Positions 35,870-44,061 of a stretch of DNA of 64,000 nt are shown here, in pieces. Each line of letters opens with the position of its first letter. Positions within the stretch are counted from its first letter, which is position 1. A program made the position numbers and the translations under genes. The DNA lies in the NCBI RefSeq assembly GCF_014196965.1, contig NZ_JACIEQ010000001.1:124001-188000 (forward strand), read 5' to 3'. The notes beneath the pieces are model-generated. The model was given only the letters and a program-made list of their open reading frames with translations, did no database searches and had not been told where the DNA came from. The DNA comes from Actibacterium naphthalenivorans. GTDB taxonomy: Bacteria; Pseudomonadota; Alphaproteobacteria; Rhodobacterales; Rhodobacteraceae.

Positions 35870-36648
35870 TCACAGCGTCGCATTCGTGGCACCGCCATCC
35901 AGCAGGATATTCTGGCCGATGATGAAGCCCGCGTGCTGCGAACACAGGAAGGCGCACATCGCCCCGAATTCCTCTGGCGTTCCGTAGCGGCCTGCGGGGA
36001 TGCTCTGCTCCCGCCGCGCGCGGGCCTGTTCCAGCGTCAATTCCTCTTGCTGGGCCACCCCGGTATCCAGCGCCACGGCCCGGTCGGTGGCATGGATGCC
36101 CGGCAGCATGTTATTGATGACCACGCCGTAGGGCGCCACCTGGCGCGACGTGCCGGCGACATAGCCGGTCAGGCCGGCACGAGCCGAGTTCGACAGGCCA
36201 AGCGCGGCGATCGGCGCCTTGACCGATTGCGAGGTGATGTTGACCACCCTGCCCCAGCCCCGGTCAATCATGCCCGGCAGCAACGCCTTCATCAGCGCGA
36301 TCGGGGTCAGCATGTTGGCGTCCAGCGCGGCGATGAAATCCTCCCGGTCCCAGTCGGACCAGACGCCCGGCGGCGGCCCGCCGGCGTTGGTGACCAGGAT
36401 ATCGACATCCCCGCCGCCTGCAGCACCTGCGCGCGCCCCTCTTCGGTGGTGATGTCGGCGGCCACGGCCGTGACCTCGACCTCGCAGGTGCTGCGGATAC
36501 CCTCGGCCGCCAGGGCCAGCGCCTCTTCGCCGCGGGCATTCATCACGATGTTCGCCCCGGCTTCGGCCAGCGCGCGGGCACAGCCCAGCCCCAGCCCCTT
36601 TGACGACGCGCAGATCAATGCGCGCTTTCCGGCAATTCCCAGTTCCAT
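35870..36648 (-). pseudogene. SDR oxidoreductase gene split by a -1 frameshift
   Basis: Two minus-strand frames together make one classical SDR. The N-terminal part starts at 36648 ('MELGIAGKRALICASSKGLG', cofactor motif) and runs to '...AQVLQAAG'. The C-terminal part continues in another frame ('VDILVTNAGGPPPGVW', then 'VVNITSQSVKAPI', and 'NSARAGLTGYVAG' in place of the YxxxK) to 35870. The shift lies at the C-run 36409-36412 (G-run on the coding strand). One added base makes 780 bases, 259 residues, a normal SDR length. It could be a sequencing error in the homopolymer or a real mutation. Notably the catalytic Tyr position appears as Asn-Ser-Ala-Arg. Confidence 0.8.
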
Positions 36649-36786
36649 CCGTCTGCTCCCTTGTTCCGGCACAGGGTTGTCGGTATCACTCCGCCCGGCC
36701 GGGGAAAAGCCCACGATGGCCGGCTGCCCGCGCATGTGATCTGTTGCGCCCGGCCAACGCCCCAGCGGCAACCGGCAGCCCCTCGA

Positions 36787-36841
36787 TTGACGGGCCAGCG
36801 CGGCGCGGTTAGTTTCAAAGGATATTCAACCAGTTGAAACT
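36787..36841 (+). promoter_or_regulatory. Promoter with nested palindromes upstream of the Hint-domain gene
   Basis: TTGACG (36787-36792), a 17-base spacer and TAGTTT (36810-36815) form a possible promoter. Overlapping the -10 is an inverted repeat AGTTTCAA (36811-36818) / TTGAAACT (36834-36841). Inside it is a second palindrome, TTCAAC-CA-GTTGAA (36825-36838). This arrangement fits a repressor site over the transcription start; the regulator is unknown. Confidence 0.5.
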
Positions 36842-36905
36842 ATGCGCGGCACAGGGGCTGGCCCGGCATCATGGAACAGCTCGATGTATGGAGCACACCG
36901 CCGCG

Positions 36906-37958
36906 ATGAATGACACCTCCCGGCCAGAGTTCACCCCAAGCTATTCGGTGCACGTGTTTTCCGCCTCCGATCTGCAGGCGGTCGCCGGGGCCAACAGCGG
37001 CGATCCCCTGATGCCGCTGGACGAGCTTTGCCTGGGCGATACCTACAGGCTGGCGGCCGAGGCCGCGCCGCTGGCCCTGACCATCCGCGACGCTCAGGCC
37101 GCGCAGGCGGGCACCGGCCGGTTCCTGCAGGCCAGCGCCATGACCCCCAGCGTGGCGAGCGGGTCGGAGATCGGCACGCCGGGCGACCCGCTGTCGCTGA
37201 CCGGGCGGCTGACCTTCATGGCGCCCGATGGCGACAAGGTGGAGCTGTTGCTGATCACCCACATGCCGGACGCCGGGCCCGAGGCCGCGCTTTATTTCCT
37301 GCCGATGGCGCCGCTCGCCCCGGGAGAGCCCTATGCCCTGGTCACCGCCAGGCCCGACCCGGGCGAGGTGCGGCTGACGGACATCACCCCGGTCGCCTTC
37401 ACCCGCGGCACGCTGATCACCCTGTCGGACGGGCGGCAATGCCCGGTCGAGGAACTGCGGATCGGCGAAAAGGTTCTGACCCGCGACCATGGCGCCCAGC
37501 AACTGCGCTGGATCGGCCGGCGCACGGTGCGCGCGATCGGCCCCTACGCGCCGGTGGTCGTGACCAAGGGCACGCTTTCGAATGAAAGCGATCTGATCGT
37601 CAGCCAGGACCAGCGGCTGTTCATCTATCAGCGCGGCACGCAGCTTCTGATCAGTTCGGCCGAAGTGATGGTCAAGGCGCGCGATCTGGTCGATGACGGC
37701 GCGGTCTTCATCCGCGAGGGCGGGTTTGTGGACTATTTCCACCTGATCTTCGACCGGCATGAAATCATCTATGCCGAATGCACCCCCACCGAAAGCCTGC
37801 TGCTGAACGAGCGCACGCTGGGCCGCCTGCCAGAGGATCTGGCACAGGAAGTTTCGCAAAGGTTCCCCGATCTCACGCAGCGCGCCGAATATGGCAGGGA
37901 CGCCCCCGGCGCGCCTGTTCTTGTCACAGCGCGCCGCAAGCCGCGCGCGGGCCGGTAA
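36906..37958 (+). CDS. Hint (Hedgehog/intein) domain protein
   Basis: A 350-residue protein of the Hint_2 group widespread in Rhodobacterales. The Hint core begins at 'FTRGTLITLSDGRQCPVEELRIG' and continues 'VLTRDHGAQQLRWIGRR' and 'NESDLIVSQDQRLFIY'. The residue normally at the splice or cleavage site before FTxGT is Cys in relatives; here it is Ala ('PVAFTRGT'), so self-cleavage by an N-S shift is unlikely. The N-terminus 'YSVHVFSASDLQAVAGAN' is the usual leading domain. The start at 36906 is uncertain; 36888 is also possible. No clear signal peptide. Confidence 0.82.
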   Translation: MNDTSRPEFTPSYSVHVFSASDLQAVAGANSGDPLMPLDELCLGDTYRLAAEAAPLALTIRDAQAAQAGTGRFLQASAMTPSVASGSEIGTPGDPLSLTGRLTFMAPDGDKVELLLITHMPDAGPEAALYFLPMAPLAPGEPYALVTARPDPGEVRLTDITPVAFTRGTLITLSDGRQCPVEELRIGEKVLTRDHGAQQLRWIGRRTVRAIGPYAPVVVTKGTLSNESDLIVSQDQRLFIYQRGTQLLISSAEVMVKARDLVDDGAVFIREGGFVDYFHLIFDRHEIIYAECTPTESLLLNERTLGRLPEDLAQEVSQRFPDLTQRAEYGRDAPGAPVLVTARRKPRAGR

Positions 37959-37977
37959 ACCCTTCGGTCGGAAGAGC

Positions 37978-38601
37978 CTAGACCAGCGACCGGATCAGCG
38001 GCGCCCATTGCGCCCGCATCGGATCATACACCTTCTGCGGACGGTCGAAGATCGTCAGCCCCTGCTCCGCCAGATCGCCATAGGCCACGCGTTCGGATAT
38101 CATCGCGACGGGCGGCTGGCCGATCTTTTCAAAGAACATCTCCAGCCGGGCGTTCGCGCGCGCCCGCGGCCGCACCCGGTTGGCCAGCAATTCCAGCCCG
38201 ACCTTGCCCTTGCGGATGCGCTTGATCTCCTGCATCTCGGCCAGGAACCGCTTGGTCGCGTCCTCATCAAAGAACGATGGCATCACCGGCGTGATCACCG
38301 CCTTGGCTTCAGCCACCAGCTCTTGCGCCTCTTCGTCGTAGATCGAACCGGGCGCGTCGATCACCACGAACTGCACCCCCTTCGGCACGTCCCCCAGCGA
38401 TTTCGGCGATGACCAATCCAGCCCGGTGATCTTCGCCACCCCCTTCGGCCGCCGCTTCAGCCAGCGCAGCGAGGATTTCTGCGGATCCGCATCGGCCAGC
38501 GCCACCTTCCAGCCCCCATCGGCCAGCGCGGCCGCCAGGTTGATGGCCACGGTCGTCTTGCCGCATCCGCCTTTCCGATTCGCGATTAGTACGGTTTTCA
38601 C
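37978..38601 (-). CDS. ParA-family ATPase
   Basis: A 207-residue ParA/MinD-type ATPase. The deviant Walker A '[20 protein letters not shown]' (residues 8-27), '[14 protein letters not shown]' (A' motif) and 'FVVIDAPGS' (Walker B) are clear. No ParB gene is next to it, so it is an orphan that may position some cargo such as a protein cluster or division factor. It is convergent with the Hint-domain gene (19-base gap). Confidence 0.9.
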   Translation of the reverse strand: MKTVLIANRKGGCGKTTVAINLAAALADGGWKVALADADPQKSSLRWLKRRPKGVAKITGLDWSSPKSLGDVPKGVQFVVIDAPGSIYDEEAQELVAEAKAVITPVMPSFFDEDATKRFLAEMQEIKRIRKGKVGLELLANRVRPRARANARLEMFFEKIGQPPVAMISERVAYGDLAEQGLTIFDRPQKVYDPMRAQWAPLIRSLV

Positions 38602-38984
38602 TGCGCCTCTCTCTTGTTCGTTGCGATCGTCCGATGCCTCACCCGCCCCAGACCGGGGAAATCCGGCTTTTCACGAATTGCCACAAGACTGTTGCGCCTC
38701 CGATGACAGTGCCGTTCAGGAGCTGGCGGCTCTCGATTTTTGCTGTTTTGGGGCATTCTGAAACCGTATTGCAAATCAATTAGATATGCAATGCATATAC
38801 AAAATCGATTTTCGTCTACCCGTGCAACCATTGGGCGAAAAGTTAATTGGGGCGAAATGTTGACAGAATCGCGCCCATTATGTGAACTCCCCGCGACGCG
38901 GGAATATTTTAATGTTCCTCCCTGCTTAGCACGCGCTCTAAAAGCGCCAGCCATTTGATTGAAACCAGAACCCCGGAGAAATTC
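38602..38984. promoter_or_regulatory. AT-rich regulatory region upstream of the Calx-beta/RTX gene
   Basis: A 383-base gap, clearly richer in A/T than its surroundings between 38730 and 38970. It contains a palindrome ATATGCA-A-TGCATAT (38784-38798) and a direct repeat attggg(g)cgaaa (38830-38840 and 38846-38857). A TTGACA hexamer (38860-38865) and a small inverted repeat CCCGCG/CGCGGG (38890-38902) follow. It also holds the start region of the divergent ParA gene. No gene is supported in it. Confidence 0.6.
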
Positions 38985-41213
38985 ATGGTAGAAGTATCTC
39001 TTAACCCCAGCTCGGGCACCGAAGCGAATGACGGCCATTTCGAGCTTCAGCTTTCCGCCGCCACGAACGTCGATGTAACCGTAACGCTGCGCCTGATCGG
39101 GCAAACGGCGGATCTGGCGAGTGACGCCGATTTCAACTATTACTCGACCTTCGAGACGGTAAAGAACTATACCATTCCGGCAGGCCAAACCTCGGTGGAC
39201 GTATACGTAAGCCACCATGACAGTATCGCGGGCGAGCTTGACGAAAACTACGTTGTCGAAGTCACCGACCCGGTGAACGCCACGCTGGCGGGCGGGTCCG
39301 ATGTCATCCGCACCACCGGCATCATCGAGGAATCCGGCGTCAGCCTGTTCGTCAGCGACCCGACGATCGAAGAGGGCGACGGCGGCAGCAGCCATGCGGT
39401 GTTCGAGGTTCAGCTCTCGCGCCCCGCGGCGACCGACCTCTGGCTCGACTACACAACGGTAGACGGAACCGCCCTGGCCGGCAGCGACTACACCGCGAAA
39501 TCGGGCACGCTCAAATTCGTCAGCGGCCAGACCTACGCCACGGTGCGCGTGCCCGTGAAAGGCGACACCCGGATCGAACAGTTCGAGGATTTCTCTCTGG
39601 TCGTGACGCCGGGCAAGAACTCCGACGGCAAGATCGACAATGGTGTGGCGGATTCCACCGGCATCGCCACTATCCGCGACGATGACACCGACACCAACCT
39701 GCCCGTGCTTTCGATGGAGCCCGGCGCGGGGTCCGAAGGCGAAGACGGCTATTACGCGATCCGGCTTTCAGAGCCATCCCTGGTCGACGTGCAGGTGACG
39801 CTGCGGCTGGTCGGCCAGACCGCGGATCTGGCCACCGATGCCGATTTCAACTATTACTCGACCTTCGAGACGTTGAAGACCTACACAATTCCCGCCGGCC
39901 AGACGACGGTGTATGCCTACGTCAGCCACCATGACAACACCGCCGGCGAGGTCGATGAAAACTATATCATCGAAGTGACCGACCCGGTGAATGCGGTGCT
40001 TGCGGGCGGCGTTTCCAAGATCAAGGTGACCGGCATCATCGAAGAGGGCGGCCGCGCGGTTTTCGTCGGCGACCCGGAAATCGTGGAAGGCACCGGCGGT
40101 GACACCGAAGCCATCTTCGAGATTCGCCTCTCCGAGCCCGCCGATACCGTGATGCAGTTCGACTATCTGACGCTGAACGGCAGCGCCGTCGCCCGCAAGG
40201 ACTATAAGAAGGCGTCGGGCACGGTCGAGTTTCTTCCCGGCCAGACGGTGGCCTATGTGCGTGTTCCGGTCTTCGGCGATGATAAATTCGAAGCCAATGA
40301 AAGCTTCTCGCTGAAGATCTCGCCCACCGTTGCCACCGCTGCTCTGGTTGCCGGCGGCACGGATGACACGATCGGCAACGCGCTGATCATGAACGACGAT
40401 CTGCCCATCACCAAGATCTTCGGGTCGAACAAGAAAGACACGCTGGTTGGCGACATCGGCCGCGAAATCATTTCCGGCAAGGGCGGCGCCGACAAGCTGT
40501 TCGGCGATGCCGGTGATGACGATCTCAGGGGCGGTGCGGGCAGCGACACGCTGAACGGCGGAGTGGGCGCCGATATCCTGAACGGCGGCGCGGGAACGGA
40601 TTTCGCGGATTACAGCCTGTCGACCGTTGGCGTCATCGTCAAACTGGGGAAATCTGTGTTCCGCCAGGGCGATGCCGAGGGCGACACCGCGATCGAGATC
40701 GAAGGCGTTATCGGGTCGGAGGTTGACGACATTCTGGTCGGCAGCAAGGGCGCCAACACGCTGGACGGGCTCGACGGTGACGACAGCCTCAGCGGGCTGG
40801 GCGGCAACGACATCCTGCTGGGGCGCACCGGCAACGACAAACTGATCGGCGGCTCCGGGAATGATGTGCTCAAGGGCGGCGGCCAGAAAGATACCCTGAA
40901 GGGCAACGGCGGCAACGACACGCTGGCCGGTGGCAAGGGGGTCGACACGCTGACCGGCGGCAAGGGCGCCGATACTTTCGTCTTCATGAAAAAGGAAGGC
41001 ACCGATTTCATCACCGATTTCTCGGTGGATGAGGATATCCTGCAGCTCGACACCCGGCTGTGGAAAGGCACGCTGACCGCCGATGAGGTGGTTGATCAGT
41101 TCGCCTCGATCGTCGGCCCCGACACGGTTCTGGACTTCGGCCGCAAGGGGACCATCGCTCTTGACGGGGTGCTTGATCTGGAGCTGCTGGCCGACACCAT
41201 CGATTTCATCTGA
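38985..41213 (+). CDS. Calx-beta / RTX (hemolysin-type calcium-binding) secreted protein
   Basis: A 742-residue exoprotein probably exported by a type I system, since it has no N-terminal signal and ends in a hydrophobic-acidic tail. It holds four beta-sandwich domains in two near-identical pairs (period 238 residues). The second and fourth are Calx-beta-like ('GTALAGSDYTAKSGTLKF'). Two RTX blocks with GGxGxD nonapeptides follow ('GGAGSDTLNGGVGADILNGG' and 'GLGGNDILLGRTGNDKLIG'). Start 38985 has GGAGA before it; a TTG at 38955 is possible. Likely a calcium-stabilised adhesin or surface layer protein. No ABC/HlyD secretion genes are adjacent. Confidence 0.87.
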   Translation: MVEVSLNPSSGTEANDGHFELQLSAATNVDVTVTLRLIGQTADLASDADFNYYSTFETVKNYTIPAGQTSVDVYVSHHDSIAGELDENYVVEVTDPVNATLAGGSDVIRTTGIIEESGVSLFVSDPTIEEGDGGSSHAVFEVQLSRPAATDLWLDYTTVDGTALAGSDYTAKSGTLKFVSGQTYATVRVPVKGDTRIEQFEDFSLVVTPGKNSDGKIDNGVADSTGIATIRDDDTDTNLPVLSMEPGAGSEGEDGYYAIRLSEPSLVDVQVTLRLVGQTADLATDADFNYYSTFETLKTYTIPAGQTTVYAYVSHHDNTAGEVDENYIIEVTDPVNAVLAGGVSKIKVTGIIEEGGRAVFVGDPEIVEGTGGDTEAIFEIRLSEPADTVMQFDYLTLNGSAVARKDYKKASGTVEFLPGQTVAYVRVPVFGDDKFEANESFSLKISPTVATAALVAGGTDDTIGNALIMNDDLPITKIFGSNKKDTLVGDIGREIISGKGGADKLFGDAGDDDLRGGAGSDTLNGGVGADILNGGAGTDFADYSLSTVGVIVKLGKSVFRQGDAEGDTAIEIEGVIGSEVDDILVGSKGANTLDGLDGDDSLSGLGGNDILLGRTGNDKLIGGSGNDVLKGGGQKDTLKGNGGNDTLAGGKGVDTLTGGKGADTFVFMKKEGTDFITDFSVDEDILQLDTRLWKGTLTADEVVDQFASIVGPDTVLDFGRKGTIALDGVLDLELLADTIDFI

Positions 41214-41232
41214 GGCCCCTTGAACCGAACCT

Positions 41233-41259
41233 GCGGGCACCCCGGCACGGGGTGCCCGC
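41233..41259 (+). terminator. Hairpin terminator after the Calx-beta/RTX gene
   Basis: GCGGGCACCCCG-GCA-CGGGGTGCCCGC is a perfect 12-bp stem with a 3-base loop, 20 bases after the stop. No U-run follows, which is common in GC-rich alphaproteobacteria. Confidence 0.7.
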
Positions 41260-41294
41260 GCTGCAGATAGTTCGCACGGCGCGCCGCTCCGCTA

Positions 41295-41323
41295 TTGCTG
41301 GCCCGCCGCCGCTTGCCTATATC
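41295..41323 (+). promoter_or_regulatory. Possible prfC promoter placing the transcript start at the ATG
   Basis: TTGCTG (41295-41300), 17 bases, TATATC (41318-41323). The predicted transcription start (about 41329-41331) coincides with the prfC ATG at 41331, suggesting a leaderless mRNA. There is no ribosome-binding sequence just before the ATG. Confidence 0.45.
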
Positions 41324-41330
41324 CGGCCCC

Positions 41331-42938
41331 ATGCTGGACGCACCCAAAAACCGCCCCGACCTGCCCGCCGAAATCGCCCGGCGGCGCACCTTTGCCATCA
41401 TCTCGCATCCCGATGCGGGCAAGACGACGCTGACCGAAAAGTTCCTGCTCTATGGTGGCGCGATCCAGATGGCCGGGCAGGTACGCGCCAAGGGCGAGGC
41501 ACGGCGTACGCGATCGGATTTCATGCAGATGGAAAAGGACCGGGGGATCTCGGTCTCGGCCTCGGCGATGTCGTTCGATTATGGCGACTTCCGCTTCAAC
41601 CTGGTGGACACGCCCGGCCACAGCGACTTTTCCGAAGACACGTATCGCACGCTCACGGCGGTGGACGCGGCGGTGATGGTGATCGACGGCGCCAAGGGCG
41701 TGGAAAGCCAGACGCAGAAGCTGTTCGAGGTTTGCCGGCTGCGCGATCTGCCGATCCTGACCTTCTGCAACAAGATGGACCGCGAAAGCCGCGACACGTT
41801 CGAGATCATCGACGAAATTCAGGAAAACCTGGCGATCGACGTGACCCCGGCAAGCTGGCCGATCGGCACCGGGCGCGATTTTCTGGGCTGTTATGACCTG
41901 CTGCGCGACCGGCTGGAACTGATGGACCGCGCCGATCGCAACAAGGTGGCCGAGAGCATCAAGATCGAAGGGCTGGACGACCCGCTGCTGGAGCGGCACA
42001 TCCCCGCCGACCTGCTGGACAAGCTGCGCGAAGAGGTCGAGATGGCGCGCGCGCTGTTGCCGCCGATGGACAGCCAGGCGCTGCTGGAGGGTACGCTGAC
42101 GCCGATCTGGTTCGGATCGGCGATCAACTCTTTCGGCGTCAAGGAGCTGATGGACGGCATCGGTATCTATGGCCCCGAGCCGCAGGTGCAGGCCGCAGAG
42201 CCGCGCCAGATCGCCCCCGAGGAGACCAAGGTCACCGGTTTCGTGTTCAAGGTACAGGCCAACATGGACCCAAAGCACCGCGACCGCGTGGCGTTCCTGC
42301 GCCTGGCCTCGGGCCATTTCCAGCGCGGCATGAAGCTGACCCATGTGCGCACCAAAAAGCCGATGGCCGTGTCGAACCCGGTGCTGTTCCTCGCCTCCGA
42401 CCGCGAGCTGGCCGAAGAGGCCTGGGCCGGCGATATCATCGGCATCCCCAACCACGGGCAATTGCGCATCGGCGACACGCTGACCGAGGGGGAATCCCTG
42501 CGCGTCAGCGGCATTCCAAGCTTCGCACCCGAACTTTTGCAAAACTGCCGCGCAGGCGACCCGATGAAGGCCAAGCATCTGGAAAAGGCGCTGATGCAAT
42601 TCGCCGAGGAAGGTGCTGCGAAAGTGTTCAAACCGGCGATCGGGTCGGGCTTCGTGGTGGGCGTTGTCGGCCAGCTTCAGTTCGAGGTGCTGGCCAGCCG
42701 GATCGAGCTGGAATACGGGCTGCCGGTGCGGTTCGAATCCTCGCAGTTCACCAGCGCGCGCTGGGTGACCGGGCCGAAGGCGGCGGTGGACAAGTTCGTG
42801 AACGCCAACAAGGGCCATATCAGCCACGACAACGACGGTGATATCGTCTACATGACCCGTCTGCAGTGGGATATCGACCGGATCGCACGCGACTATCCAG
42901 AGGTAACCCTGAGCGCCACGAAAGAAATGCAGGTCTGA
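41331..42938 (+). CDS. prfC: Peptide chain release factor 3
   Basis: Translational GTPase that recycles RF1/RF2 after termination; 535 residues. G1 is '[20 protein letters not shown]', the switch and G3 are 'DRGISVSASAMSFDY' and 'LVDTPGHSDFSEDTYR', G4 is 'CNKMDRESRD', and the C-terminal RF3 domain is complete. The start at 41331 gives the proper N-terminus; a TTG at 41295 is in frame. It stands alone. Confidence 0.96.
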   Translation: MLDAPKNRPDLPAEIARRRTFAIISHPDAGKTTLTEKFLLYGGAIQMAGQVRAKGEARRTRSDFMQMEKDRGISVSASAMSFDYGDFRFNLVDTPGHSDFSEDTYRTLTAVDAAVMVIDGAKGVESQTQKLFEVCRLRDLPILTFCNKMDRESRDTFEIIDEIQENLAIDVTPASWPIGTGRDFLGCYDLLRDRLELMDRADRNKVAESIKIEGLDDPLLERHIPADLLDKLREEVEMARALLPPMDSQALLEGTLTPIWFGSAINSFGVKELMDGIGIYGPEPQVQAAEPRQIAPEETKVTGFVFKVQANMDPKHRDRVAFLRLASGHFQRGMKLTHVRTKKPMAVSNPVLFLASDRELAEEAWAGDIIGIPNHGQLRIGDTLTEGESLRVSGIPSFAPELLQNCRAGDPMKAKHLEKALMQFAEEGAAKVFKPAIGSGFVVGVVGQLQFEVLASRIELEYGLPVRFESSQFTSARWVTGPKAAVDKFVNANKGHISHDNDGDIVYMTRLQWDIDRIARDYPEVTLSATKEMQV

Positions 42939-43025
42939 TCCGGCCCGGCAAAAGGTTAACGCTGGACAGATTGCGCGCCGCTTCTATAGTTCAGCGCATA
43001 TTCCTTGCCATGCCGGAATTGGATC

Positions 43026-43925
43026 GTGCTCACATTCCTGCGCCTGCTTTTGCTCGTCGCTCTGTTGTTCTGTGCCTTCACCGCCGGAGCCATCTGGAGC
43101 AGCACTTCCAACCGGCCGGCACAGCTTTTCGCCAGCACCAAGAGCAATATCCGGCAGATGCTCGGCCTGCCGAAACTCTGGGCGCCGCCGCCGGACGAGG
43201 CTGATCCGCTGGGCCGCACGCCCGTGCCCTGCCCCGACCCCGAGGCCACCTTCGTGGTGGTGACGGGCGGCCAATCGAACGCCGCCAACACCAACAGCCG
43301 CCAGACCGAAACCGCGCCGGGCGATGGCGTTTTCACCTGGTTCGCGGGCCAGTGTTTCACTACGCGCGATCCCGTGCTCGGGGCCTCGGCCACGGGCGGC
43401 AGCCTCTGGCCCGTGATCGGCAAGGGGGTGGCGGCCGAACTGGGCCGGCCCGTGCTGTTCATCAACGGCGCGATCGGCGGCACCCAGGTCAGCGACTGGC
43501 TGGACGAACGCTCGGGCTATCTCGGCGCGCTGGAGCGCCGGATCGGATCGGCGCAGGCTGCGGGATTCGAGCCGGATCTGGTGCTCTGGCATCAGGGCGA
43601 AACCGACGCGGGCGCCATGACCGACATGGCCGCGCTCGACGCACTGTTCCGGGCGCTGACGGGGCGCCTTCTGACGCTGATGCCGCAGAGCAGGCTTTAT
43701 CTCTTTGGCGCGTCGAAATGCATCGGCGCAAACCGTGCCAACGGCGTGCCGGAGGTGGTGGCCGTGCAACGCGCGGTCGCGGATGCGAATGACAGGATCA
43801 TGCGCGGGATGGACACAGATCAGCTGGACAATGACTTTCGCAAGGATGGCTGCCATTTCAACAGCCTCGGCCGTGACGCCATCGCCCGCCAGGTGGTGGC
43901 CGACATCGCCGCCGCCTTCCGATGA
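43026..43925 (+). CDS. SASA/SGNH-type carbohydrate esterase-like protein
   Basis: A 299-residue envelope protein. An N-terminal signal anchor (LLLLVALLFCAFTAGAIW) precedes a domain with the SGNH/SASA motifs: 'VTGGQSNAANTNSR' (nucleophile Ser), 'INGAIGGTQVSDWLD', 'LWHQGETDA' (conserved block) and 'DGCHFNSLGRDAI' (catalytic Asp-His). It likely removes acetyl groups from a sugar such as sialic acid or acetyl-xylan. I prefer the GTG at 43026 with GGAAT before it; a TTG at 43005 is possible. It may process the surface glycan; this is inference. Confidence 0.8.
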   Translation: MLTFLRLLLLVALLFCAFTAGAIWSSTSNRPAQLFASTKSNIRQMLGLPKLWAPPPDEADPLGRTPVPCPDPEATFVVVTGGQSNAANTNSRQTETAPGDGVFTWFAGQCFTTRDPVLGASATGGSLWPVIGKGVAAELGRPVLFINGAIGGTQVSDWLDERSGYLGALERRIGSAQAAGFEPDLVLWHQGETDAGAMTDMAALDALFRALTGRLLTLMPQSRLYLFGASKCIGANRANGVPEVVAVQRAVADANDRIMRGMDTDQLDNDFRKDGCHFNSLGRDAIARQVVADIAAAFR

Positions 43926-43944
43926 GCGCACACGGCCTGTTTCC

Positions 43945-43973
43945 TTGACGCGGCGCGCCCTTTGGCCTATGCA
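43945..43973 (+). promoter_or_regulatory. Possible promoter of the RNA helicase gene
   Basis: TTGACG (43945-43950), 17 bases, TATGCA (43968-43973). The 5' leader to the start codon would be about 80 bases, long enough for regulation such as cold control. Confidence 0.45.
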
Positions 43974-44061
43974 TCCGGCCAAGTTGAAGGATCGGCAATA
44001 CGGCCGGTCAGGCCGCGTGGAGTTGCGGCCGATTTGAACGCCGCAAACCCAAAGGGCCTAC

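Noticed and set aside
40440-40990. Short tandem DNA repeats as a CRISPR or satellite array
   Set aside because: They are RTX nonapeptide codons inside a secreted protein gene, with protein-level periodicity and no spacers.
42728-42740. tRNA T-arm-like sequence ggttcgaatcc
   Set aside because: It lies inside prfC (residues VRFESSQ) and has no acceptor, D or anticodon arms around it.
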